51,629 bases of DNA from an uncultured Atopobium sp. (GTDB lineage: Bacteria > Actinomycetota > Coriobacteriia > Coriobacteriales > Atopobiaceae). The position numbers and the translations under genes were made by a program. Of the stretch, positions 35,979 through 43,463 are shown piece after piece (positions within the stretch are counted from its first letter, which is position 1; every line of letters begins with the position of its first letter). The stretch spans positions 1-51,629 of the forward strand of contig CAMQEO010000001.1 of assembly GCA_946999785.1 (NCBI GenBank), read 5' to 3'. The notes below the pieces were generated by a model. It did no database searches, had not been told where the DNA came from, and was given only the letters and a program-made list of their open reading frames with translations.

Positions 35979-36095
35979 ATGATAGCAGTAACTAATGATA
36001 TTTTTAGCGGAACACAAGCACCTGTTATTATTGGTATTATTATCGCTGTATGTTTAATCGTAGCTGGTGTTGTAATGCGCCAACGTCATAAATAA
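35979..36095 (+). CDS. 38-residue single-pass membrane peptide
   Basis: ATG 35979 opens a short frame: about 13 polar residues (MIAVTNDIFSGTQ), one membrane helix (APVIIGIIIAVCLIVAGVVM), then RQRHK. The shape is like the tail of a sortase-anchored protein without its LPxTG and without the large ectodomain. It is closed upstream by a stop three codons earlier. The ribosome-binding site is weak (GAGA). It lies between the iminopeptidase gene and a terminator pair. It could be a true small membrane protein or a leftover C-terminus. Confidence 0.4.
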   Translation: MIAVTNDIFSGTQAPVIIGIIIAVCLIVAGVVMRQRHK

Positions 36096-36116
36096 TCAAC
36101 GGCTCTATAGTCTATG

Positions 36117-36149
36117 TACCTGCACAAATTTGTCTTATGTGCATAGGTA
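36117..36149. other. Hairpin downstream of the small membrane peptide
   Basis: TACCTGCACA pairs with TGTGC-AT-AGGTA with a two-base bulge. There is no T run. It lies just before the true terminator at 36174. Confidence 0.5.
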
Positions 36150-36173
36150 CTCAATGAGGCAGTATAACTAGCA

Positions 36174-36210
36174 AAATCGGGTATCCGCTTATAGCAGATA
36201 CCCGATTTCT
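36174..36210. terminator. Bidirectional terminator between convergent genes
   Basis: AAATCGGGTATC (36174-36185) pairs perfectly with GATACCCGATTT (36197-36208). Short T tracts lie on both strands, so it can serve the plus-strand genes and the minus-strand kinase. Confidence 0.88.
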
Positions 36211-36263
36211 TATGCAACAAACTATGAACTGTAACGTCTGATCTGGCTGTATCAACAGATGTG

Positions 36264-37184
36264 TTAGTTTACCTGTTTTACGTGTACGTTTTCTTTGAGT
36301 TCGTCCATGCGCGAAAACGTGCCTAAGCCTGCAGACATAGCAACATTTGCACCACATGCCATAGCAACGGTAAGTGCTTGTTCAACAGATGTTTTATGCA
36401 CCACATATGATGCCAAAAAACAACCAAGTGTAGCATCGCCTGCACAAACCGTAGAATAAGGCTTAATTTTTGGTGCGTTCGCATACCAAACATGTGCTCC
36501 ATTATAAAAGTATGCACCGCGCGAACCAAGCGTTAACAACACGTTTTGAAATCCTTGCGTACCCAAATCATGGAGCGCACGAACAGTATCATCTTCGCCT
36601 GAAAGCGTATAGCCAAAAATAGCATGCAATTCGTCGTCGTTAGGCTTAATGAGAAGCGGCTTCTTTGCGCCAAGCTGGCTGAGGTGAGAAGAGCTGGTAT
36701 CAAGCACAATGTCTACGTGCTTAGAAGCAAGGGTATTAAAAATCTCATCATAAAAGGTAGGTTTAACTTCGGGAGGAAGCGAGCCCGATACAACAAGACA
36801 AGTTAAATCATCAAGCGAGCTCAGTAACTGTAAAAGTTCGTGCTGTTTATCTTGTGGCACACTACAACCTGCATTAGGGAAGGTATATTCTTGCGTAGGC
36901 GTTGAAATAAAGGGGTTGATGCGTGTGATACCGTCTACCATAACGGGATAAACGTCACAGCCCTTCTTTCGTGCCTCGTCAACAATATAGGTACCGCTAA
37001 ATCCCCCAAAAAAGCCCAAAATAGGAGCGTGTACACCAAAATGTTGAAGGGTAAAGCTTACATTTAAGCCCTTGCCGTTTGGAGTATATACCGCATCTTT
37101 GGTGCGACAAACACGATTAGGTACTACAACATCTGCGCTTACATTCATGTCAACGGCAGGATTGGGAGTGAGCGTATAAATCAT
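36264..37184 (-). CDS. PfkB-family 1-phosphofructokinase/tagatose-6-phosphate kinase
   Basis: This 306-residue sugar-phosphate kinase of the PfkB (ribokinase-like) family belongs to the FruK/LacC group: MIYTLTPNPAVDMN at the start, SGSLPPEV in the middle and the late AGD (CAGDATLGCF) with the catalytic Asp. Two signatures depart from the norm: the usual GGKGxN reads NGKGLN, and the usual GAGDS reads CAGDA. It phosphorylates either fructose-1-P or tagatose-6-P; the adjacent aldolase of the tagatose type favours the latter. AAGGA precedes ATG 37184 on the minus strand; a longer frame to 37223 has no site. It follows the aldolase by 72 bases in a two-gene unit. A second kinase of the same group lies divergently at 38376. 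Confidence 0.87.
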   Translation of the reverse strand: MIYTLTPNPAVDMNVSADVVVPNRVCRTKDAVYTPNGKGLNVSFTLQHFGVHAPILGFFGGFSGTYIVDEARKKGCDVYPVMVDGITRINPFISTPTQEYTFPNAGCSVPQDKQHELLQLLSSLDDLTCLVVSGSLPPEVKPTFYDEIFNTLASKHVDIVLDTSSSHLSQLGAKKPLLIKPNDDELHAIFGYTLSGEDDTVRALHDLGTQGFQNVLLTLGSRGAYFYNGAHVWYANAPKIKPYSTVCAGDATLGCFLASYVVHKTSVEQALTVAMACGANVAMSAGLGTFSRMDELKENVHVKQVN

Positions 37185-37256
37185 GGATATGTCCTTAGGT
37201 TTGTGCTTGTTCAAAACGAGCAATAACGTTTGCGCTTGTGTCTTATGAGCAGATCA

Positions 37257-38108
37257 CTATGCTTTGTTGGTTGATCCCAGATTATCCATATGCGATGCAA
37301 CAATATCAAAAATTGCCTGTTGAGCTGGGATAAACGGTTTTTTAGGATCAAAGCATGCAGGGTTTTCTCCCATATATTTCATAAAGCCAGCGGTAAAGAC
37401 TTGTCGCAACTCGGTTGCATAGTTTACTTTGCAAATACCATTTTGAATAGCTTGTGCAACTTGATCGTCGGGTACACCCGAGGTACCGTGCAATACCAAA
37501 GGTACATTTGTGTGTGCTTTAATCTCTTTAAGAACGCCCTGTTCAATATGAGGAGTACCTTTATACACGCCGTGAATGGTGCCAACGCCTACTGCTAAGG
37601 ATGTGCAATGTGTTTTTGCAATAAACTCTGCAGCTTGTTCGGGGTCGGTGTAGGGGTTTTCGTCGGCAGCAAGTGGTCCATCGTCTTCTTTTCCGCCCAC
37701 TTTACCTAACTCGGCTTCAACAGGAAGGCCAATAGGCTCAGCAACTTTGGTTACCGATGTCGTAAGAGCAAGATTGCTTTGATAATCAACATGTGATCCA
37801 TCGATCATAACCGAGGTATAGCCTGCTCGAATAGCCTGAACGCAGCGCTCAAACGTATCGCCGTGGTCAAGATGAAGTGCAACAGGAACATCTACCGACT
37901 CTGCTGCAACGCTGACCATTGCCTTAAAATAATCAACATTTGCATATTTAAGCGTTCCAGGCGTTGTCTGCAAAATAATAGGCGAGTGCTTTGCTTGTGC
38001 GGCACGCACGGCTGCCATAACAAACTCAAGGTTCTCTACATTAAATGCACCAACGGCATAATGTCCTTCGTAGGCTTTTTGCAACATTTCTTTTGTTGAA
38101 ACGAGCAT
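37257..38108 (-). CDS. Class II tagatose-bisphosphate aldolase (AgaY/KbaY/GatY-like)
   Basis: This 283-residue zinc-dependent aldolase splits a ketose bisphosphate into two triose phosphates. It has LHLDHGDTFERC (catalytic Asp and a zinc His), VMIDGSHVDY, VEAELGKVGGKEDD, VGVGTIHGVYKG (zinc His) and LVLHGTSGVPDD (zinc His). The wording TPGTLKYAN, VEAELGKVGGKEDD and ICKVNYATELR is closer to the tagatose-bisphosphate enzymes AgaY/GatY than to FbaA. Fructose-bisphosphate aldolase activity cannot be excluded. I chose ATG 38108 because AGGAGG lies ten bases ahead; the longer frame to 38201 has no site. It heads a minus-strand unit with the kinase and faces a divergent lacC-like gene. Confidence 0.9.
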   Translation of the reverse strand: MLVSTKEMLQKAYEGHYAVGAFNVENLEFVMAAVRAAQAKHSPIILQTTPGTLKYANVDYFKAMVSVAAESVDVPVALHLDHGDTFERCVQAIRAGYTSVMIDGSHVDYQSNLALTTSVTKVAEPIGLPVEAELGKVGGKEDDGPLAADENPYTDPEQAAEFIAKTHCTSLAVGVGTIHGVYKGTPHIEQGVLKEIKAHTNVPLVLHGTSGVPDDQVAQAIQNGICKVNYATELRQVFTAGFMKYMGENPACFDPKKPFIPAQQAIFDIVASHMDNLGSTNKA

Positions 38109-38375
38109 GATGACACTACCTCCTATAAAACGTGTATGAGCTTTGCTGTCAAAAGGCATAATAACAAGGCAATCATGATTTGATACTTCATTTGACAACA
38201 AAATGTACCTTCATTGTAGAATACTTTATGAATCTCGCGTTATCTCATGTATGCTTTGTCGTGCATAATACATAATTGAAATTGTAAATTCTGTTGGCAT
38301 TAAATATAGACCCTGACCTGTGCTCCTTTGGGTTTTTATATGCATACCACTTTCTTGAGGGAAAGGCATACTTTT
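38109..38375. other. Divergent control region between aldolase and lacC-like genes
   Basis: These 267 AT-rich bases serve two divergent units. The lacC side has a good promoter (listed separately). On the aldolase side I see only weak boxes. I looked for a copy of the TGGT...ACCA palindrome found ahead of the PTS operon and did not find one. Confidence 0.5.
38282..38310 (+). promoter_or_regulatory. Promoter candidate for the lacC-like gene
   Basis: TTGTAA (38282-38287) and TATAGA (38305-38310) are exactly 17 bases apart, about 65 bases ahead of the start codon. Confidence 0.5.
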
Positions 38376-39314
38376 ATGATTTTAACCGTTACGCTTAATC
38401 CTTCTATCGATACAAGTTACGCGCTTGATAAGCTTTGTATAGACGATGTTAATCGTGTAGTTGCTCATAAAACAGCAGGAGGTAAAGGCCTTAATGTCAC
38501 ACGCGTTTTGCACGAGTTGGACGCGCGTGTTCTAGCAACCGGTTTTGTAGGGGGATATATGGGCTCTTATTTGCAGCAGCTCATGGATAACTCTGATTTG
38601 CCTCATGATTTTTTGCAAATAGAGGGCGAAACACGTGTGTGCATAAGCGTGCTGCACGAAGGCAAACAAACCGAGTTTTTAGAGGCGGGGCCTTGTGTGA
38701 CACCACAGGATACGCAGGCATTTAAGGAAAAATTTACACACCTTATACAAGACGCGTCGTGCGTTACGATTTCTGGATCTATGCCGCAAGGCATACCCGA
38801 TGATTTTTATGCGCATCTTATTACGAGCGCTGCCGCTGCGCGCAAACATGTGCTGTTGGATACATCGGGTGCAGCTCTTGAAGCAGCTCTTTTGTCGTCG
38901 GATAAACCAACGCTTATAAAGCCCAATCTTTCGGAACTTAATGCTATGCTGCACACAAACTTTACCAGCGAAAATCCCCAAGCGCTTGTACATGCGCTTG
39001 AGTGCGATGAACGTTTTACGGGTGTTGCATGGATTGTTATTTCTATGGGAAAAGACGGTTTGCTTGCATACCATCAAGGGAGCGTGTATCGCGTGCACGC
39101 TGCTCAGATTAGCTGCGTTAATGCAACGGGTTCGGGTGATTCTACAATTGCAGGATTTGCCTATGCGCTTTCGCAAAATATGAGCGCACCTGACGTGTTG
39201 CGCTATGGAGCCGTATGCGGTACGCTTAATGCGCTTGAAGCCCAAACTGGTCATATTGATATGAATAAATGGGACAACGTATTTAAAGATACCAAGGTAG
39301 AACATATTAAATAA
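38376..39314 (+). CDS. lacC: Tagatose-6-phosphate kinase (LacC type)
   Basis: This 312-residue PfkB-family kinase converts tagatose-6-phosphate to tagatose-1,6-bisphosphate. It has the LacC-like opening MILTVTLNPSIDTSYALD, the intact signature AGGKGLNVTRVL, VTISGSMPQGI, IKPNLSELN and the catalytic NATGSGDSTIAGF. The opening is close to LacC as I recall it. I chose ATG 38376, with AAAGG about nine bases ahead, over the upstream frame at 38328. It is divergent from the aldolase gene and lies upstream of the PTS operon. With AgaS (making tagatose-6-P) and the aldolase, it completes the tagatose route. 1-Phosphofructokinase activity is the main alternative. Confidence 0.85.
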   Translation: MILTVTLNPSIDTSYALDKLCIDDVNRVVAHKTAGGKGLNVTRVLHELDARVLATGFVGGYMGSYLQQLMDNSDLPHDFLQIEGETRVCISVLHEGKQTEFLEAGPCVTPQDTQAFKEKFTHLIQDASCVTISGSMPQGIPDDFYAHLITSAAAARKHVLLDTSGAALEAALLSSDKPTLIKPNLSELNAMLHTNFTSENPQALVHALECDERFTGVAWIVISMGKDGLLAYHQGSVYRVHAAQISCVNATGSGDSTIAGFAYALSQNMSAPDVLRYGAVCGTLNALEAQTGHIDMNKWDNVFKDTKVEHIK

Positions 39315-39336
39315 AAAAGTATAAAGAAGTGTTGTC

Positions 39337-39441
39337 ATGACCATGGATTTAGATAGTGCGGCCGCTCAAATTGTCACGTACGAACACGATATTGCTGCAG
39401 GGCGTAACCTGTATTGCTTATCAGGTATTCAGAGAAACTAA
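39337..39441 (+). CDS. 34-residue open frame after lacC, doubtful
   Basis: ATG 39337 opens 34 codons (MTMDLDSAAAQIVTYEHDIA and on) 22 bases after lacC. Only a weak AGAAG lies upstream. The sequence reads like the start of a soluble protein cut short, so it could be a remnant of a lost gene or chance. I recognise no family. Confidence 0.25.
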   Translation: MTMDLDSAAAQIVTYEHDIAAGRNLYCLSGIQRN

Positions 39442-39609
39442 AGTTTTATGGATTGACTAGAACATGAAACTCAACTGTTGTAGGATAATTTCATGCTTAT
39501 GTACAGTCGCAAACTACACCTGAGGGTATGGTTGAATGCTTTAAGCGTTACGCCAACGTTAAGTAGGTAGTAGACTGTAGCTAACAAGCATTGCATATAA
39601 GATAAATGG

Positions 39610-39646
39610 AAAAGGCGACTTTTGCTTAAAGCGAAGGTCGCCTTTT
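39610..39646 (+). terminator. Long-stem terminator after the lacC unit
   Basis: AAAAGGCGAC pairs with GTCGCCTTTT. The inner bases TTTTGCT/AGCGAAG continue the stem with wobbles, giving a hairpin of about 17 pairs that ends in Ts. It insulates lacC from the PTS operon. Confidence 0.9.
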
Positions 39647-40009
39647 ATAGATGAATTTCACCTTCCAAAAAGATTTGTTGTTATATTTCTAACCGGTATT
39701 ACTATTTAAAGACCTTTATGCATTTAACTTGTATTTTAAGGTGTTCATATTCATATACTCACTGAAAAATATAATCGCACATGAGGTGTACATAGCAATT
39801 TTATACGCACTTCTCATGAAAAATAACCCTTGTGAACTGCTGTTATCCGTTAGCCAGCGTTTTCTGTCCGTTCACCTAACACAACTTTGTATCTAATGAC
39901 TTTATACACATTCTTTTATACACTATGAGTAGCTGGTTATAACCAGTTATACAAAATGTCTGATGTGCCGCAAAATGAACGTCCCACACGTTGAGCGATA
40001 GGAAAACAC
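39647..40009. other. Control region of the PTS operon
   Basis: This is about 360 AT-rich bases without a gene. It holds repeated TTATACAC-like words (39902-39930) that may be promoter boxes and, just after them, the palindrome at 39933-39946. Confidence 0.5.
39933..39946. promoter_or_regulatory. GntR-type operator (DasR/NagR-like palindrome)
   Basis: CTGGTTATAACCAG is a perfect 14-base palindrome about 65 bases ahead of the EIIA gene. Its TGGT-N4-ACCA frame is that of the sites of DasR/NagR, GntR/HutC regulators of amino-sugar genes (TGGTCTAGACCA). A regulator of this family is encoded downstream at 43464, so it is the likely binder. Confidence 0.65.
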
Positions 40010-40465
40010 ATGGTAGGTTGCATTATTACAGGACACGGTGATTTTGCACAAGGGCTTATCTCTGCACTCGAAATGATTGCAGGTCCTCAAAATGCAACTC
40101 AAGCCGTTATTTTTCACGAAGACGAAGCTGCCACATTTGGAAACAGCCTTACACACGCAATTGATGAAGCAATTGCACAGTTTGGTTCGGTTGTAGTTTG
40201 TTGCGATTTAATGGGTGGCACCCCATTTAATCAGGCATTGTTGGCTGCAGCAGATAAGCCAGTTGAAATTGTAACTGGTTGTAATTTAGGCATGTTACTC
40301 GAGCTCACCTCTTCCCAAAGCAGTGCCTCTTCAGCTCAAGAACTTGCCCAGATCGCGCAAGATGCAGGCAAGGAAAGCGTTGCACACATCAGCCCATCTC
40401 AAATCAACACCCACACAGAAAATCAAGACTCTTTAGATCTGTTTGATGAAGGAGATGGTATTTAA
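40010..40465 (+). CDS. PTS mannose-family EIIA subunit
   Basis: This 151-residue cytoplasmic protein carries phosphate from HPr to EIIB in a mannose-family phosphotransferase system. It opens with CIITGHGDFAQGL, where His9 is the phosphorylated residue, and has VVCCDLMGGTPFNQAL, a hallmark of this EIIA fold. About 50 residues at the C-terminus are a Ser/Gln-rich tail. AGGAA precedes the ATG. It is the first gene of the operon, and its stop shares a base with the start of the YajC-like gene (TAATG). Subunits of the GalNAc system (AgaF) are of this type. Confidence 0.95.
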   Translation: MVGCIITGHGDFAQGLISALEMIAGPQNATQAVIFHEDEAATFGNSLTHAIDEAIAQFGSVVVCCDLMGGTPFNQALLAAADKPVEIVTGCNLGMLLELTSSQSSASSAQELAQIAQDAGKESVAHISPSQINTHTENQDSLDLFDEGDGI

Positions 40466-40767
40466 TGAGTGAGATGTTTCTCAACGCTTTAGGTGCTTCT
40501 TCGTTGGTTATTGCCGTTCTTCTTACTTTAATTGCACTTGTTTTGTTTGTGTATATGACCGTTTTAAAACAACGCAAGCAGCACGAATTCAAAGAGCTTC
40601 ATAAGGAGCTTGCAGTTGGCCAAAGAGTTTCTGTTATGGGTGTTATCTTTGGCGAAATAGTTGCGCTGCGTACAGATACTTGTGATATCAGGGTAAAGTC
40701 GGGTGCTGTATTAGAAGTTTCGCGCTATGCAATTCAATATATCGATTCACAAACTTTTGACAAATAG
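40465..40767 (+). CDS. YajC-like membrane protein inside the PTS operon
   Basis: This 100-residue protein has one N-terminal membrane helix (about 13-34) followed by VGQRVSVMGVIFGEIVALRTDT and VKSGAVLEVSRYAIQYI. That is the layout of YajC, the small partner of SecDF, whose typical core is a turn of GD.V.T.GGI.G.V. It sits between EIIA and EIIB, coupled to EIIA by a one-base overlap. To my knowledge a YajC-like gene also accompanies mannose-family PTS genes in some streptococcal and related sugar loci. It is more likely a PTS-dedicated paralog than the housekeeping YajC, since no secD/secF is near. Confidence 0.75.
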   Translation: MSEMFLNALGASSLVIAVLLTLIALVLFVYMTVLKQRKQHEFKELHKELAVGQRVSVMGVIFGEIVALRTDTCDIRVKSGAVLEVSRYAIQYIDSQTFDK

Positions 40768-40969
40768 TCGTTCGTTTTGTAGGTAATAGGTCAAACTGTG
40801 TTGCCACGCGCATCGCTACACGCATGAATATTTACGTGTACGCCTATGAGCTTGGTAACAATGAGATTTTGTTGTGTGAGCAGTCGTAGGCGTTTGTGCA
40901 TACGGGTTGCGTTTACTGAGGAAATGATGCATAAGCATTCATAGGCATACAACCGAAAGGGTGAGCGGT

Positions 40970-41452
40970 ATGGGTGAACCAAATATTGTACTTGCACGTA
41001 TTGACAATCGTCTTATTCATGGGCAAGTGGCAACTCAATGGACAGGTAGCGTAGGAGCTAATCTTATTCTGGTTGCAAACGACGAAGTTGCAAGCAATAC
41101 CATGAGACAACATCTTATGGATATGGCTGCTCCGCAAGGTGTTGCAACGAGATATTTTTCGCTTCAAAAAACAATTGACGTTATTCACAAAGCTGCTGCT
41201 CGTCAGCATATTTTCCTCGTGCTGGAAACACCTGAAGATGCTTTAAAGCTGGTAGAAGGTGGCGTTCCCATTAAAGTTTTAAATATCGGTAATATGCATA
41301 TGTCTGAAGGCAAGCGTCAAGTTGCAACTTCGGTTGCGGTAGATGATGCCGATGTAGCAGCATTCAAAAAACTTGTTGACTTAGGCGTTAAGCTAAGCAT
41401 TCAACGCGTTCCTACCACAGCTGTTGAGGATTCATCAAAGCTGTTTAATTAA
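40970..41452 (+). CDS. PTS mannose-family EIIB subunit
   Basis: This 160-residue cytoplasmic protein takes phosphate from EIIA and gives it to the incoming sugar. VLARIDNRLIHGQVATQW places the phosphorylated His at residue 17, as in ManX/AgaV-type EIIB. IFLVLETPEDALKLVEGGVPIK and LNIGNMHMSEGKRQ are also family features. I chose ATG 40970 with GAAAGG upstream; the GTG at 40961 is too close to that site. It follows the YajC-like gene after about 200 bases that hold no gene. Confidence 0.94.
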   Translation: MGEPNIVLARIDNRLIHGQVATQWTGSVGANLILVANDEVASNTMRQHLMDMAAPQGVATRYFSLQKTIDVIHKAAARQHIFLVLETPEDALKLVEGGVPIKVLNIGNMHMSEGKRQVATSVAVDDADVAAFKKLVDLGVKLSIQRVPTTAVEDSSKLFN

Positions 41453-41536
41453 TTGGATTTTACGTGCATATATGTGGGGTATATGCACGATAAAAAGGGA
41501 TATGTATGTTTTTATACATTGAAAGGAGGAGCAAAG

Positions 41537-42337
41537 ATGGAATATTCAATTATTCAGGTTATATTGGTCTTTTTGGTAACGTTTGTTGCCGCAATCGACC
41601 AATTTAGTTTCCTTGAGTCACTGTATCAGCCGTTGGTTACTGGTCTTGTTATCGGCCTTATCTTGGGCGATGTTCAAACTGGTCTGATTGTCGGTGGTAC
41701 GTATCAGTTAATGACAATCGGAAACATGCCAATCGGAGGTGCACAACCACCTAATGCTGTAGTAGGTGGTATTATGGCGGCAGTTATTGCTATTTCTTTG
41801 CATCTCGATCCAAATATCGCAGTTGCAACTGCAATTCCATTCTCTCTGCTCGGTCAATACGGCGTTACGTTGATCTTTACGCTTATGTCCCCACTCATGA
41901 GTAAGGCAGATCAATATGCTCACGATGCCAATCCACAAGGTATTGTTAATCTTAACTACCTTTCAATGGGTCTTTTAGGCCTGGTATTTGGTATTGTTGT
42001 TACCCTGTTCTTTGTTGGTGGCGCAACGGTTGGTCAGTCTGTTGTAGATTCAATACCACAATGGTTAAGCAATGGTTTGAGCGCCGCTGGCGGTATGATG
42101 CGCTTTGTTGGTTTTGCAATCCTTCTTAAGTTCATGATGACCAAAGATATGTGGGGATTCTACTTCCTTGGCTTTGGTCTTGCACTTATCGTTACCAACA
42201 TTGCTGTTCTTGCAACACCTGCTCTGCTTATTCTTGCCCTTATTGGTTTTGGTATTGCATATTGGGATTATCAACAAAATACCGAGCTTAAAGGTAGTGT
42301 TGTTGTAAATGCGGGAGGTGAAGAAGATGGCATCTAA
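41537..42337 (+). CDS. PTS mannose-family EIIC subunit
   Basis: This 266-residue membrane subunit of the sugar channel has many hydrophobic helices. It has IDQFSFLESLYQPLVTGLVIGLILGD, GGTYQLMTIGNMPIGGAQPPN and later GQYGVTLIF, which match AgaW/ManY-type EIIC. AAAGGAGG lies close ahead of ATG 41537; the longer frame from 41453 starts without a site. Its last 11 bases overlap EIID, so the two channel subunits are coupled. Confidence 0.94.
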   Translation: MEYSIIQVILVFLVTFVAAIDQFSFLESLYQPLVTGLVIGLILGDVQTGLIVGGTYQLMTIGNMPIGGAQPPNAVVGGIMAAVIAISLHLDPNIAVATAIPFSLLGQYGVTLIFTLMSPLMSKADQYAHDANPQGIVNLNYLSMGLLGLVFGIVVTLFFVGGATVGQSVVDSIPQWLSNGLSAAGGMMRFVGFAILLKFMMTKDMWGFYFLGFGLALIVTNIAVLATPALLILALIGFGIAYWDYQQNTELKGSVVVNAGGEEDGI

Positions 42338-43394
42338 TGAGCAAACAAGCTATAAAAATTTGAACGAGGGCGCACAGCTTGATCAAGCTACCCTTAACAA
42401 AATGGCATGGCGTTCATGCTTCTTGCAAGCATCGTTTAACTACGAGCGTATGCAGGCTGCAGGTTGGCTTTACTCTATCTTGCCCGGTTTGGAAAAGATC
42501 CACACCGATAAAGATGACCTTGCTACTTCTATGACCCACAACATGGAGTTCTTCAACATTCATCCATTTTTGGTAACGTTTGCAATGGGTGTGATTCTTT
42601 CCATGGAGCAAAAGAAGGTTGATATTCCTACCATCCGTGCGGTCCGTGTATCACTTATGGGACCTCTTGGTGGTATTGGTGATGCCTTGTTCTGGATGAC
42701 GCTTGTTCCTATTACTGCAGGTATTTGCTCTAATATGGCAATTAGCGGTAGTATCTTTGGCCCTATTTTATTCCTGCTTATCTTTAACATTGTTCAATTT
42801 GCGCTTCGTTTTGGCCTTATGAACTGGTCGTATAAGATGGGAACACAGGCCATTGATTCTCTGATGGCTAACATGAAGGCATTTACCCGTGCAGCTTCTA
42901 TTTTGGGTGTATTTGTTGTTGGTTGCTTAACGGTTGCTATGGGCGGAACGCAAATTAAGCTTTCGGTACCTAATGGTTCAACTCAGTCATACGTTGCGCA
43001 TGTTGCCGTTGTTAAAACCGACGAAGTTAAAAGCTTTGACGTCATTAAAAAGACCGACGAAGGCGTTACGCTTTCGGGTACTAAAGATGCAGCTGGCAAG
43101 CCTCTTAAAACAGTTGACGACAAAGGCCAAACCGTTGTTGCTGGTGCTAAAGATCTTGGAAATGGCATGAGCGAAGTTACCTACATGGAAATGGTTCAAA
43201 AACCGGTCAATGTTGATATCGCTAAGGTACTTGATAGCATTTGTCCTAAGCTTGTTCCATTAGCTATTGTTATGCTTTTGTATTATTTATTTGCACGTCG
43301 TCGCTTTACTCCTATGAAGGGTATCATTCTCGTTTTGATTATTGGTATCCTAGGTGCAGGACCATTTGGTATGTGGCCAAGTATTTGGGGTTAA
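42327..43394 (+). CDS. PTS mannose-family EIID subunit with an extra extracytoplasmic insert
   Basis: This 355-residue membrane subunit forms the mannose-family transporter with EIIC. MAWRSCFLQASFNYERMQAAGW, FFNIHPFLVTFAMGVILSMEQ and MGPLGGIGDALFWMTLVP are typical EIID. Between the helix ending GCLTVAMGG (about 207) and the late helices (PKLVPLAIVMLLYYLF) lies a hydrophilic region of about 95 residues. That is longer than in E. coli ManZ (about 283 residues in total) and probably faces outside. GGAGG precedes ATG 42327. A terminator follows at 43413. Confidence 0.93.
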   Translation: MASNEQTSYKNLNEGAQLDQATLNKMAWRSCFLQASFNYERMQAAGWLYSILPGLEKIHTDKDDLATSMTHNMEFFNIHPFLVTFAMGVILSMEQKKVDIPTIRAVRVSLMGPLGGIGDALFWMTLVPITAGICSNMAISGSIFGPILFLLIFNIVQFALRFGLMNWSYKMGTQAIDSLMANMKAFTRAASILGVFVVGCLTVAMGGTQIKLSVPNGSTQSYVAHVAVVKTDEVKSFDVIKKTDEGVTLSGTKDAAGKPLKTVDDKGQTVVAGAKDLGNGMSEVTYMEMVQKPVNVDIAKVLDSICPKLVPLAIVMLLYYLFARRRFTPMKGIILVLIIGILGAGPFGMWPSIWG

Positions 43395-43412
43395 TTTCGT
43401 GCTAAGCATTTC

Positions 43413-43450
43413 AAAGGCGTGCGGTGCCTTGCACACTGCACGCCTTTTTT
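43413..43450 (+). terminator. Intrinsic terminator between EIID and the GntR gene
   Basis: AAAGGCGTGC pairs with GCACGCCTTT, with inner GGTG/CACT pairing, followed by six or more Ts. It separates the PTS genes from the regulator and catabolic genes, or allows partial read-through. Confidence 0.92.
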
Positions 43451-43463
43451 ATAGGGGGCATAT

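Noticed and set aside
38679..39344. 221-codon open frame on the minus strand opposite lacC
   Set aside because: It lies wholly inside a well-supported kinase gene, has a basic, Cys/Arg-rich chance composition and no family motifs or ribosome-binding site.
40824..40889. 21-codon frame in the gap before EIIB
   Set aside because: No ribosome-binding site, no hydrophobic or other recognisable feature; likely chance.
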